From the NCBI RefSeq assembly GCF_000766865.1, contig NZ_JNFA01000031.1, positions 103,798 to 167,797 on the forward strand: 64,000 bases of DNA, written 5' to 3'. Source of the DNA: Listeria booriae. GTDB taxonomy: Bacteria > Bacillota > Bacilli > Lactobacillales > Listeriaceae. Position 1 is the first letter of the stretch. Each line of letters starts with the position of its first letter. Both the position numbers and the translations under genes were made by a program. This document shows positions 8,291-16,594 of this stretch, one piece after another. Under the pieces are notes generated by a model. The model made no database searches and was not told where the DNA came from. It saw only the letters and a program-made list of their open reading frames with translations.

Positions 8291-9453
8291 GAAAAATAGG
8301 TATGTTATGTATGTCGGTATTGGCTGCGGTGTTGGTACTTGCGGCTTGTAATTCGAATGATGGAGCGAGTGACACGAAGGCGGACGCGAAAAAGGAACAA
8401 ACGGATAGCAAACAAGCGACTGCGGTGAAAAAAGATGTGAAGCAAATGCAAGACGAGTTGGCTACGGTGGAAAAAGATATTGCTGCGAAAAATGATGCAG
8501 ATGTAAAAAATAGTGCTGCGGCAATGCATAAACATTGGTTGGCTTTTGAGAACAATGTGCGTGATTTGTACCCGTTATTGTACACGGATGTGGAGAAATA
8601 TGAGACGCCGATTTTCTATATGTCTAAGCGTGATAAGCTGGACTATGCGGAACTAGCAACGAATGCAGCTAGTTTGAAAACGTCACTTGAGGCAGTAGCG
8701 AGCGCGAAGGAAACGAAAGCGAAGACGTCAGAAGTTTTGGATAAGGCAGTGGATAATTATTCAAAATATGTAGTGGAACAGACGGCTGCATTTGTTGGGG
8801 ATACGAAGATTTTCGCGGATGCTGTGAAGGCAGGCGATACGGCAAAAGCGAAGGAATATTATTCGAAGGCACGCGTTTATTATGAGCGTATTGAACCGAT
8901 TGCGGAGAGTTTTGGCGATTTAGATCCGAAGCTTGATGCGCGGATTAATGATGTGGATGATCAGACGGAATGGACTGGTTTCCACCGTATTGAAAAGGCA
9001 TTATGGCAAGATAATTTGCTAGCTGGGATGGATAAATATGCAGATCAGTTGGTGACGGATAGTTTGGCATTGCAAGCGGAAGTTGGGAAGTTGAAATTGG
9101 AGCCTAAGCCGATGGTGGCTGGTGCGATGGAGCTTTTGAATGAGGCGGCGACAACGAAGATTACTGGAGAAGAGGAAGCGTATTCGCATACGGATTTAGT
9201 GGATTTGGCGGCGAATGTGGAAGGGTCGAAAGTGGTTTACCAAGCGATTATTCCGGCGCTGAATGCGAATGATAAGGATTTGACGCAACAAATTGATGAT
9301 GCTTTTGTGAAAATGGAAGACACGCTGGAGAAGTATAATACGGACGGGAATTATGTGTCGTATGATAAGTTGACGCCGGAGCAAATTCGCGAGATTAGTA
9401 ATCAGTTGAGTCATTTGTCGGAATTGATGGCACAGACGGGGAAAATCTTTTAA
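8287..9453 (+). CDS. efeO: EfeO, iron-uptake lipoprotein (imelysin/M75 family)
   Basis: 388 residues with a lipoprotein signal and lipobox LAAC (Cys at about 21). The mature part is a helical EfeO_M75 domain with the GFHRIEKALW motif near 237, the hallmark of the family. It binds ferrous or ferric ions at the cell surface and passes them to EfeU together with EfeB. It starts at ATG overlapping the efeU stop (ATGA). Confidence 0.93.
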   Translation: MRKIGMLCMSVLAAVLVLAACNSNDGASDTKADAKKEQTDSKQATAVKKDVKQMQDELATVEKDIAAKNDADVKNSAAAMHKHWLAFENNVRDLYPLLYTDVEKYETPIFYMSKRDKLDYAELATNAASLKTSLEAVASAKETKAKTSEVLDKAVDNYSKYVVEQTAAFVGDTKIFADAVKAGDTAKAKEYYSKARVYYERIEPIAESFGDLDPKLDARINDVDDQTEWTGFHRIEKALWQDNLLAGMDKYADQLVTDSLALQAEVGKLKLEPKPMVAGAMELLNEAATTKITGEEEAYSHTDLVDLAANVEGSKVVYQAIIPALNANDKDLTQQIDDAFVKMEDTLEKYNTDGNYVSYDKLTPEQIREISNQLSHLSELMAQTGKIF

Positions 9454-9474
9454 TAAACGGAGCTGAAAAGGCAG

Positions 9475-10734
9475 ATGAGGGATAAAAAGGAAGGTCAGAC
9501 GGAACCGCTGAAAAAGGACGGGATGACGCGACGGGAAATGTTGAAGTTATCGGCTGTGGCTGGGACGGGAATCGCGATTGGCGCTACTGGTCTTGGCAGT
9601 ATTTTGAGCGTGGTGGACCAGGTGGATAAGGCGCTGGACAAAGATACGGCGCAAGCTGATGATGGTGTGCCGTTTTATGGGAAGACGCAGGCGGGAATCA
9701 TTACGGAGCAACAAACGTATTGCTATTTGGCGAGTTTTGATTTGGAGACGGAGAGTAAGACGGATGTGATTGCGCTTTTTAAGACGTGGACGCGATTTGC
9801 GGACTTGACTACGAGCGGTGGTGCGCTAGCGGATGCGGATAATGACATGTTGCCGCCGAACGATACGGGTGAAGCAGAAGGGCTTGGCACGGGTAATTTG
9901 ACGGTAACGATTGGTTACGGCGCAAGCTTTTTTGAGAAAAATGGCAAAGACCGGTTTGGCGTCAAAGCGAAGATGCCGCGACATCTTGTAGCAGTGCCAC
10001 ACATGGCGCATGACAGTTTAAACGCAGCGTATTGTGATGGCGATATTTGCTTGCAAGTTTGCGCAGACGATCAGCAAGTCGCTTTTCACGGGATTCGTAA
10101 TTTTATCCGTCTGGCTACTGGAACTGCCGCGGTTCGTTGGCTCGAGGAAGGTTTCATTCGTTCGGCAGATGGCGAAACACCGCGGAATCTGTTTGGTTTT
10201 AAAGATGGTACAGCAAACACAGATCACGCCTCCAAGCAAGGTTTTGCAGACGTTGTTTGGAGTGCGACCGATGAACCAACTTGGATGAAAAACGGCTCCT
10301 ATCTTGGCTACCGCAAAATCCAAATGTTACTCGAAGTTTGGGACCGCTCGTCATTGATGGACCAAGAAGATACATTCGGCAGACATAAAAAAACAGGCGC
10401 ACCGTATGGCAAAAAGAAAGAATTCGATAAAGTGAATCCTGCCAAAATGCCAACCGATGCCCATGTCCGTCTCGCCAAGGATACAAAACAACAAATGCAC
10501 CGTCGCGCGTATTCCTACACGTCAGGCGTTGATGCCAAAACAGGCCGTCTAGAAGCTGGCCTCCTATTCATCTGCTTCACTCAAAATCCCGAAACGCAAT
10601 ACTTACCAATGTTGCGTGTTATGGGTAAAATGGATAAGCTAAACGAGTACACCGTCCCAATCGGCAATGCACTGTTCGCGTGTCAAGGTGGTTTGCAAGT
10701 TGGTGAATATTTTGGACAGAAGTTATTAATGTAA
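9475..10734 (+). CDS. efeB: EfeB, Tat-exported DyP-type haem peroxidase
   Basis: 419 residues. The N-terminus has a twin-arginine signal (MTRREMLKLSAVAGTG at about 17-32). The mature domain has DyP peroxidase features: GFKDGTAN (the GxxDG motif, about 240) and a downstream conserved His region. It oxidises iron, or extracts it from haem, for EfeU. The ATG at 9475 has AAAAGG close upstream; ATG 9523, directly before the twin-arginine motif, is an alternative. The adjacent tatAC genes explain its export. Last gene of the operon. Confidence 0.93.
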   Translation: MRDKKEGQTEPLKKDGMTRREMLKLSAVAGTGIAIGATGLGSILSVVDQVDKALDKDTAQADDGVPFYGKTQAGIITEQQTYCYLASFDLETESKTDVIALFKTWTRFADLTTSGGALADADNDMLPPNDTGEAEGLGTGNLTVTIGYGASFFEKNGKDRFGVKAKMPRHLVAVPHMAHDSLNAAYCDGDICLQVCADDQQVAFHGIRNFIRLATGTAAVRWLEEGFIRSADGETPRNLFGFKDGTANTDHASKQGFADVVWSATDEPTWMKNGSYLGYRKIQMLLEVWDRSSLMDQEDTFGRHKKTGAPYGKKKEFDKVNPAKMPTDAHVRLAKDTKQQMHRRAYSYTSGVDAKTGRLEAGLLFICFTQNPETQYLPMLRVMGKMDKLNEYTVPIGNALFACQGGLQVGEYFGQKLLM

Positions 10735-10773
10735 TTTATTATCTATTTGAGGGTGTACAAACCAAATAATCTG

Positions 10774-10858
10774 TGTTACAATATACCTAATAAAACTCCG
10801 CACACCTCTCATAAATTCTCCGGAATTTATGATGTGGAACAGGCGGGGTCGTTTTTTT
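10774..10858 (+). ncRNA. abiF-like structured RNA (with extended -10 promoter)
   Basis: An extended -10, TGTTACAAT (10774-10782), is followed by a compact fold: ACTCCGC (10795-10801) pairs with GCGGGGT (10843-10849), enclosing a perfect hairpin ATAAATTC-TCCG-GAATTTAT (10811-10830), and then seven T. Known context: the abiF RNA motif lies just upstream of Abi_2/AbiF genes and is proposed as the antitoxin of a type III-like pair. The next ORF has the start of an Abi_2 protein, which supports this. Assignment to the Rfam family is by position and general shape only. Confidence 0.5.
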
Positions 10859-10875
10859 ATAGGGGAGAGTGCCTG

Positions 10876-10944
10876 ATGCTAAAAATAGATAAACCAGCAA
10901 CTACTTATAAAGAACAAATCAAGATTTTGAAACGAAAGAGATGA
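10876..10944 (+). pseudogene. Truncated Abi_2/AbiF-family gene (first 22 codons)
   Basis: An ATG with SD AGGGGAGAG encodes MLKIDKPATTYKEQIKILKR and two more residues, then TGA. The motif KPxTTYxEQIxxLKxRG is the usual N-terminus of Abi_2 (abortive infection) proteins of about 300 residues. Reading past the stop does not give more Abi_2 sequence; instead a terminator begins within the last codons. This looks like a deletion that removed all but the start of the gene and kept its leader RNA. A functional 22-residue peptide cannot be excluded. Confidence 0.55.
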
Positions 10945-10988
10945 GACTGGCATGAACCTACATGGTACGCCAATCTCATCTCTTTTTT
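10935..10988 (+). terminator. Terminator overlapping the Abi_2 stump
   Basis: AAAGAGATGAGA and inner TGGC (10935-10950) pair with GCCA and TCTCATCTCTTT (10968-10985), followed by T residues. It ends three bases before the stop of the convergent permease gene. Confidence 0.85.
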
Positions 10989-10990
10989 AG

Positions 10991-11821
10991 TTATTTCAAC
11001 CCGGAAACATTGAAGCCTTTCAAAATATATTTCTGGAACATCATGAAAATTAGTATAATCGGGATGACCATAAATGTGGAACCAGCCATTTGTAGCGCGT
11101 AGTTGCTCGCATACTGGCCTTTCAATAAGGAAAGCCCGACCGATAGCGTATAGTATTTCTCGTCGTTCGCAATAATCAGTGGCCATAAGAAGGAGTTCCA
11201 ACCAGCGATGAATGTCAGAATACCTTGAACTGCCAGAACGGGGCGCGAAATTGGTAAAATGATTTTCCAAAAAATGAAGAATTCACTGGCGCCATCGAGT
11301 CTTGCGGCTTCCATTAATTCATCCGGAATGGTTGACATGAACTGGCGGAATAAGAAAATCCCGAATGCGCCAACGAGGCCTGGCAAAATAATACCTGTCA
11401 TCGTGTTTGTTAAGTGGAACATGTTCAGAATTAAATAGACCGGAATCATTGTCACTTGCCCAGGAATCATCATCGTAGCTAGTACTAAATAAAATAATTG
11501 ATTCTTCCCACGAAACCGAAATTTAGCGAAGCCATAACCGGCCATAGCGTTTAGGAATAAACCGATAAAAGAGAATAACACGATGACTAACGTATTGCGT
11601 AAATATACACCGAAATTCATTTCTATAAATAGGTTTTTAAAGTTATCCCAGGTAAACGTTTCGGGCCAGATAGTTGGCGGGATTTGCAAGATTTCAGCAT
11701 CCGTTTTGACAGAGGAGAGGACCATCCAGATGAACGGTAGAATCATGAAGAATCCGCCGACTGCCAAGATGATGCCGACAAGCCATTTTGCGCCACGCGA
11801 TTTGTTTGCATATTGGTTCAT
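10991..11821 (-). CDS. Carbohydrate ABC transporter permease (MalG type)
   Basis: 276 residues, six membrane helices and the inner-membrane EAA motif (EAARLDGASEFFIFWKIILP, about 188-207), the contact to the ATPase. It forms the membrane channel with the next permease for a sugar oligomer importer. I use the ATG at 11821 (MNQYANKS), which has GGAGGA eight to nine bases upstream; a GTG three codons earlier lies too close to the SD. No ATPase gene is in the operon, so a shared MsmX-type ATPase elsewhere is likely. Confidence 0.93.
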   Translation of the reverse strand: MNQYANKSRGAKWLVGIILAVGGFFMILPFIWMVLSSVKTDAEILQIPPTIWPETFTWDNFKNLFIEMNFGVYLRNTLVIVLFSFIGLFLNAMAGYGFAKFRFRGKNQLFYLVLATMMIPGQVTMIPVYLILNMFHLTNTMTGIILPGLVGAFGIFLFRQFMSTIPDELMEAARLDGASEFFIFWKIILPISRPVLAVQGILTFIAGWNSFLWPLIIANDEKYYTLSVGLSLLKGQYASNYALQMAGSTFMVIPIILIFMMFQKYILKGFNVSGLK

Positions 11822-11835
11822 ATTTTTCACTCCTC

Positions 11836-12729
11836 CTACATTTGGGTATCGTCGTGACGATTTTGAATTTTAAACTGAATAATGGTGATAATGATAATCG
11901 CGATGAACAGGATAAACGAGCCGGCAGCGGCGTAACCGAACTTGCTAAGTTGAAAACCGTTTCGATAGATGAAAAGTGCGACCGAAGTTGTGCTATCAAG
12001 TGGGCCACCCTGCGTCATGACAAACGGTTCTTCGAAGAATTGTAACCAGCCAATCATCGTTGTAACTGTTACAAAGAAAATCGCAAAACGAAGCAGAGGT
12101 ACGGTCACATTCGTCAGCTGCTTCCAACGATTCGCGCCATCGAGTTGAGCGGCTTCGTAATATTCACGGGGAATACCTTGAAGCGCTGCTAGGAAAATAA
12201 TCATATTAACCCCAATCGCGCGCCATAAAGCAAGCAAAATCAAGGACAGTTTCGCAATTGTTGGGTCTTGCAACCAAGGAACGGGCGGCAAGTCAAGTAG
12301 CGATAACAGGTAGTTAAACAGACCGAATTGCGGATTGTATAAATAGCTCCAAACAACAGCAACCGCAACGACATTCGTAATCGAAGGTGTATAAAATATC
12401 AATCGGAAAAACTGGAAAATCTTCGCTTGGCTAAAATTAATCATAAGCGCGATTCCAAGCGAACAAATAATAACTAGCGGCACACCGATAATAACGTAAA
12501 ATAGCGTATTGCCTATCGATTTTAGAAATATAGGGTCTGCTAATACGTTTTTATAGTTCTCAAAGCCGACAAAATTGATTTTTGACCAGTCAGCTAGTCC
12601 AACTAAGTTAATATCGGTGAAACTAATGACAAATGCAATCACAATGGGGAAAAGTGAAAATAGCAAAAGTAATAATAATGCAGGTGAAATGAATATATAC
12701 GGTGTTCGTTGATCAAAAAAGCGACGCAA
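11836..12729 (-). CDS. Carbohydrate ABC transporter permease (MalF type)
   Basis: 297 residues, about six membrane helices, EAA motif EYYEAAQLDGANRWKQLTNV near 195-214. It pairs with the MalG-type permease. TTG start set by AAGGAGG eight bases upstream. It follows the binding-protein gene across an intra-operon stem-loop at 12756-12790. Confidence 0.92.
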   Translation of the reverse strand: MRRFFDQRTPYIFISPALLLLLLFSLFPIVIAFVISFTDINLVGLADWSKINFVGFENYKNVLADPIFLKSIGNTLFYVIIGVPLVIICSLGIALMINFSQAKIFQFFRLIFYTPSITNVVAVAVVWSYLYNPQFGLFNYLLSLLDLPPVPWLQDPTIAKLSLILLALWRAIGVNMIIFLAALQGIPREYYEAAQLDGANRWKQLTNVTVPLLRFAIFFVTVTTMIGWLQFFEEPFVMTQGGPLDSTTSVALFIYRNGFQLSKFGYAAAGSFILFIAIIIITIIQFKIQNRHDDTQM

Positions 12730-12755
12730 TGTTTCAACCTCCTTAGACTATGTAG

Positions 12756-12790
12756 TTGGGGCAATGACAGCTATGCCATCGTTGCCCCAA
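12756..12790 (-). promoter_or_regulatory. Intra-operon stem-loop between binding-protein and permease genes
   Basis: TTGGGGCAA and TTGCCCCAA form a 9-bp stem without a following T run. Such structures after binding-protein genes commonly stabilise the upstream mRNA segment and lower permease output; that role here is inferred. Confidence 0.6.
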
Positions 12791-12796
12791 TCTCAG

Positions 12797-14035
12797 TTAT
12801 TGTTTTAGAATCGTTTTTACTTCGTCGTTGAATGTATTCATCTGATCTTGAACATCCGCACCGCCACGGTAAATTTGTTCGAAGTTTTTCAAGTAAGACT
12901 GGGCGATTTCTTCAAATTCTGGGATGAGTGGCATTGGTTCTGCGTTATTCATTTGTTCGCCGAAGACTTTGTAGAACTGATCGTCTTTTAATGTTGGGTC
13001 GTTCCATGCTTCTTTACCAGTTGGCAAGGAATTCGTCAGCTTCATCCATTTCAGTTGTGTTTCTGGTTTACTCATATATTGCAGGAATTTCCCTGCGTCA
13101 CCTTTATTTTTACTATGTTTGAAGATGGTAAGGTTTGCGCCTCCGAGGCTTGATAAGTTATTATCTTTAGCAGGAAGTACAGCAGTTGCCCACTTGCCAT
13201 CGATGTCTTGCACGGTATCTTTCACGGATTTAACCATCCAAGGTCCGCTGATGAACATTGGAATCATGGCGTCCCCACCGAATGTTTGAGAAACATCAAG
13301 ACCAAGATCGTCTTTAGGCGCAGAACCGTTTTGGAAAAAACTATTTAAGTAAGAAACTGCGTCAACGAATGGCTTTTTATTGAAAACAGGTTTATTAGCA
13401 TCGTCGAAAAGTGGTGAATCGTTTTGACGACCGAACATGAAACCGAGACTTTGTTCTTTGCCGTCGATGTTAATGCCGTACATATTGTCACCACGTTTTG
13501 CTAGTTTTTGCGCTACTTCTGATAGTTCGTCCCATGTTTTTGGTGCATGGTCATAGCCAGCTTTTTTCAACACATCGGTGCGATAGAATAGGACGCGAGT
13601 GTCTGCGTACCAAGGAATTGCGTATGTTTTGTCGTTAAATTGCGTTGTTTTTATAGAACCGTCATAGAAGTTTTTTGGATCTAGTTCGGGGTATTTTTCA
13701 ACATAGGAAGATAGGTCTTCCAAGGCATCTGCGGCTACGAATTCAGGCATCCAGGTTGTTCCCATTTGAATAACATCGGGACCTGATTTGGAAGCAACGG
13801 CTGTGAGTAATTTATCGTGCGCGTTCGCCCAAGGAATTGCTTGAATTTTAACTTTAATACCTGTATCTTTCTCGAAATCTTTTGCAAGTGTTGGTAATTG
13901 TTTGGCTTCATCTCCCATTGCCCAAACGTTTAGAACCTTTGTATCTGCTGCATCATCTGAGTTTCCGCATCCTGCGAGTGCCGTGCCAAGTACGATTACG
14001 AATGTTAACAACAACAAACTCCATTTTTTCTTCAT
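12797..14035 (-). CDS. Sugar ABC transporter substrate-binding lipoprotein
   Basis: 412 residues with lipoprotein signal and lipobox LAGC (Cys about 22), then a family 1 (SBP_bac_1) fold with VWAMGDEAKQLPTLAKDFE near the N-terminus and YAIPWYADTRVLFYRTD near 140-156. It captures a carbohydrate outside the membrane for the two downstream permeases. Divergent from a GH3 glycosidase with shared operator type, so the substrate is probably a beta-linked gluco-oligosaccharide. First gene of the operon. Confidence 0.93.
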   Translation of the reverse strand: MKKKWSLLLLTFVIVLGTALAGCGNSDDAADTKVLNVWAMGDEAKQLPTLAKDFEKDTGIKVKIQAIPWANAHDKLLTAVASKSGPDVIQMGTTWMPEFVAADALEDLSSYVEKYPELDPKNFYDGSIKTTQFNDKTYAIPWYADTRVLFYRTDVLKKAGYDHAPKTWDELSEVAQKLAKRGDNMYGINIDGKEQSLGFMFGRQNDSPLFDDANKPVFNKKPFVDAVSYLNSFFQNGSAPKDDLGLDVSQTFGGDAMIPMFISGPWMVKSVKDTVQDIDGKWATAVLPAKDNNLSSLGGANLTIFKHSKNKGDAGKFLQYMSKPETQLKWMKLTNSLPTGKEAWNDPTLKDDQFYKVFGEQMNNAEPMPLIPEFEEIAQSYLKNFEQIYRGGADVQDQMNTFNDEVKTILKQ

Positions 14036-14094
14036 TCTTTGTTCTCCTCCAACTTTTTATTTTGATAGATGGTGTTGCAAAATGACTCTTGTTT

Positions 14095-14145
14095 ATAGAA
14101 ACGTTTCGATGAAGCTATTATAAAACAATATGTAATCGGTTACAA
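14095..14145 (-). promoter_or_regulatory. Promoter of the ABC operon with LacI-type operator and cre site
   Basis: On the minus strand TTGTAA (14140-14145), 17 bases, TATAAT (14117-14122). The palindrome GAAACGTTTC (14098-14107) lies just downstream as a repressor site; the same core recurs before the GH3 gene. TGTAATCGGTTACA (14131-14144) matches the cre consensus TGWAANCGNTNWCA at every position and covers the -35 region, predicting CcpA repression. Confidence 0.8.
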
Positions 14146-14283
14146 GTGATAAATATAAAAATATGACGGATTTCAGGGTCATTTTTATTGCTATTTATGG
14201 AAGAAGAATTTCGAAAAAAATTTAAATTTCTTTCGAAAAAGCGACTTTTGAATACTTAAATTGCTTTTTTAGTAGAAAATTGT

Positions 14284-14342
14284 TTGACGGTGAAAAAGAA
14301 AACGCTTATACTATTGGTATGATTTGATAGAAACGTTTCGAA
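14284..14342 (+). promoter_or_regulatory. Promoter of the GH3 gene with LacI-type operator and cre-like site
   Basis: TTGACG (14284-14289), 17 bases, TATACT (14307-14312). GAAACGTTTC (14330-14339) lies downstream of the -10 as a repressor roadblock. The spacer holds AGAAAACGCTTATA, 12 of 14 matches to cre. Confidence 0.78.
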
Positions 14343-14364
14343 ATAGTCGATTAGGATGTGTATT

Positions 14365-16521
14365 ATGAAAAGAGCTGGATTAGAGGCCATATTGGCAGAT
14401 ATGACGATTTCTGAGAAAGTAGGTCAACTTTTACAATTGGCGCCAATGTTTTATAAAGGGACGTTGACGGAAGGGGAAATTACGGGGCCGATGGCGGAAA
14501 TGGGAATTACGCAGGAGGTTTCGGAACGGGCGGGTTCGGTTTTAGGATCTGCGACTGCTGCTGAAATGATGGCGATTCAAGAGGAGTATTTGAAAACAAG
14601 TCGGCTTGGGATTCCGCTTATTTTTATGGCGGATGTGGTGCATGGATATAAGACGATTTTTCCGATTCCGCTGGCGATTGGAGCGACTTGGGATGTGGCG
14701 CTGGCTGAAAGGATGGCAGATATTTCGGCGAGAGAAGCTACTGCTGCGGGGCTTCAGGTGACGTTTTCGCCGATGGTTGATTTGGTGCGCGACCCGAGAT
14801 GGGGACGGGTGATGGAATCGACGGGGGAGGATTCGTATTTGAATAGTGAGATGGCGGCGAGCTTTGTGCGTGGGTATCAAGGGGATGCTACGAAATTAGC
14901 GGAAAACCATGAGAAAATTGCGGCTTGTGTGAAGCACTTTGCGGCGTATGGTGCGGCGGAGGCTGGACGGGAGTACAATACGGTGGATATGTCGATGCGC
15001 GAGTTGTATCAGCATTACTTACCGGCGTATGAGGCGGCGATTCAGGCTGGTTCGAAGTTGGTGATGACGGCGTTTAATGTGGTGGACGGTGTGCCAGCGA
15101 CGGGAAATGAGTGGTTGATGCGCGATGTCTTGCGGAAGGAGATGCGTTTTGACGGCGTGTTGATTTCGGATTGGGGTGCGGTGAAGGAGATTGTGAACCA
15201 CGGGACAGCGGGAAATGCTGCGGAGGCGGCGGAACAGTCGTTGCGGGCTAGTGTGGATATTGAAATGATGACGACGTGTTATTTGGAAAACTTGGAGGCG
15301 CTCATTGCGGACGGGACGGTTGCTGTGGGGTTGCTGGATGAAGCTGTGATGCGAATTTTGGAATTGAAAAATGATATGGGCTTGTTTGAAGATCCGTATC
15401 GTGGTTTGAAAACGAATCCTGAACGGCAAAAAGTGATTTTATCGGCGGAACATCGTGCGGCGGCTCGTGAGATTGCGGCGGATTCGATGGTATTGTTGAA
15501 AAATGAGCATGCGGTGTTGCCGCTTGCGACGGAGAAAAGGGTAGCGCTTGTTGGCCCATTAGCGAAGACGCAAGATGTGTTGGGTGCTTGGTCTTGGCTT
15601 GGTGATACGCGGGATGCAGTTTCTGTGGAGGACGGTATGTTTGCACAGTTTGATACGGTGGATGTAGCGGGAGCCGCGAGTACGGAACATATAACAGAAG
15701 CTGAAATTGCGGAAATGGTGCGTGTGGCGCAAAATGCTGATGTGATTGTTTTAGCGCTAGGCGAGGCGTCCAACCGTAGCGGGGAAGCGAACAGTATTGC
15801 GACGATTCGTTTGCCGGAGGCGCAGTATAGCATGATTGATGCTCTTCATAAAATCGGTAAGCCAGTCGTGACGGTACTTTTTAATGGCCGTCCGCTTGAT
15901 TTACACGGCTTACTAGAGAAAAGTGATGCCTTGCTTGAGGCTTGGTTCCCAGGTACGGAGGCTGGAAACGCGGTGGCGGATATTTTGAGTGGTAAAGTCA
16001 ACCCAAACGGCAAACTGCCAATGTCTTTCCCATATACGACGGGGCAAATTCCAGTGTACTATAATCATTTGAGTACGGGACGCCCAGCAGATGCAGCGGA
16101 TGCGCAGGAACACTATGTATCGCATTATCTGGACATTCCAAATCAGCCATTATTCGATTTTGGTTTTGGCCTCAGTTACACGACGTTTGACTATCGTCAT
16201 TTGACGCTATCCAGCGATACAATTTCTATAAACCAGCCTTTAAATATCTCTGTAACGGTTAAAAATACAGGAAACATAGCAGGAAAAGAAACAGTGATGC
16301 TTTATATTCAAGATTTGGTTGGTAAAGTGAGCCGACCACGCAAAGAATTAAAGCGTTTTGAAAAAATAATGTTGGCACCGAATGAGAGCCAGACGGTCAC
16401 TTTTCAAATTACCGAAGAAGATTTGCGTTATTACAAGCCAAATCTTGATTTTTCAAGTGATCCAGGTGATTTTAAAATAACGATTGGTACGCATTTAGAA
16501 GCGAAATTTTGTCTTGTTTAA
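14365..16521 (+). CDS. GH3 family beta-glucosidase
   Basis: About 718 residues without a signal peptide, hence cytoplasmic. Order: GH3 N-terminal TIM barrel with KHFAAYGAAEAGREYN near 190-205 and the nucleophile Asp in LISDWGAV near 269, GH3 C-terminal sandwich domain, and a fibronectin III-like domain at the end (PLFDFGFGLSYTTF onward). It hydrolyses beta-glucosides, probably those imported by the divergent ABC system. ATG 14365 has AGGA eight bases upstream; ATG 14356 is also in frame but has no spacing for an SD. Expression should respond to the LacI protein encoded next and to CcpA. Confidence 0.93.
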   Translation: MKRAGLEAILADMTISEKVGQLLQLAPMFYKGTLTEGEITGPMAEMGITQEVSERAGSVLGSATAAEMMAIQEEYLKTSRLGIPLIFMADVVHGYKTIFPIPLAIGATWDVALAERMADISAREATAAGLQVTFSPMVDLVRDPRWGRVMESTGEDSYLNSEMAASFVRGYQGDATKLAENHEKIAACVKHFAAYGAAEAGREYNTVDMSMRELYQHYLPAYEAAIQAGSKLVMTAFNVVDGVPATGNEWLMRDVLRKEMRFDGVLISDWGAVKEIVNHGTAGNAAEAAEQSLRASVDIEMMTTCYLENLEALIADGTVAVGLLDEAVMRILELKNDMGLFEDPYRGLKTNPERQKVILSAEHRAAAREIAADSMVLLKNEHAVLPLATEKRVALVGPLAKTQDVLGAWSWLGDTRDAVSVEDGMFAQFDTVDVAGAASTEHITEAEIAEMVRVAQNADVIVLALGEASNRSGEANSIATIRLPEAQYSMIDALHKIGKPVVTVLFNGRPLDLHGLLEKSDALLEAWFPGTEAGNAVADILSGKVNPNGKLPMSFPYTTGQIPVYYNHLSTGRPADAADAQEHYVSHYLDIPNQPLFDFGFGLSYTTFDYRHLTLSSDTISINQPLNISVTVKNTGNIAGKETVMLYIQDLVGKVSRPRKELKRFEKIMLAPNESQTVTFQITEEDLRYYKPNLDFSSDPGDFKITIGTHLEAKFCLV

Positions 16522-16594
16522 AATCGAGTAAGAAATAGACATTTGGCTGTAAAATAGTGCATAATAAAGAAAAGCAGACAAGGAGCGGATCGCA

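Noticed and set aside
10747..10875. N-terminal extension of the Abi_2 stump back to 10747
   Set aside because: It runs through the promoter and structured RNA; the SD AGGGGAGAG marks ATG 10876 as the start.
12756..12790. Full terminator between sugar-binding protein and permease genes
   Set aside because: The stem has no T tract and the genes clearly form one operon, so I list it as an intra-operon stem-loop.
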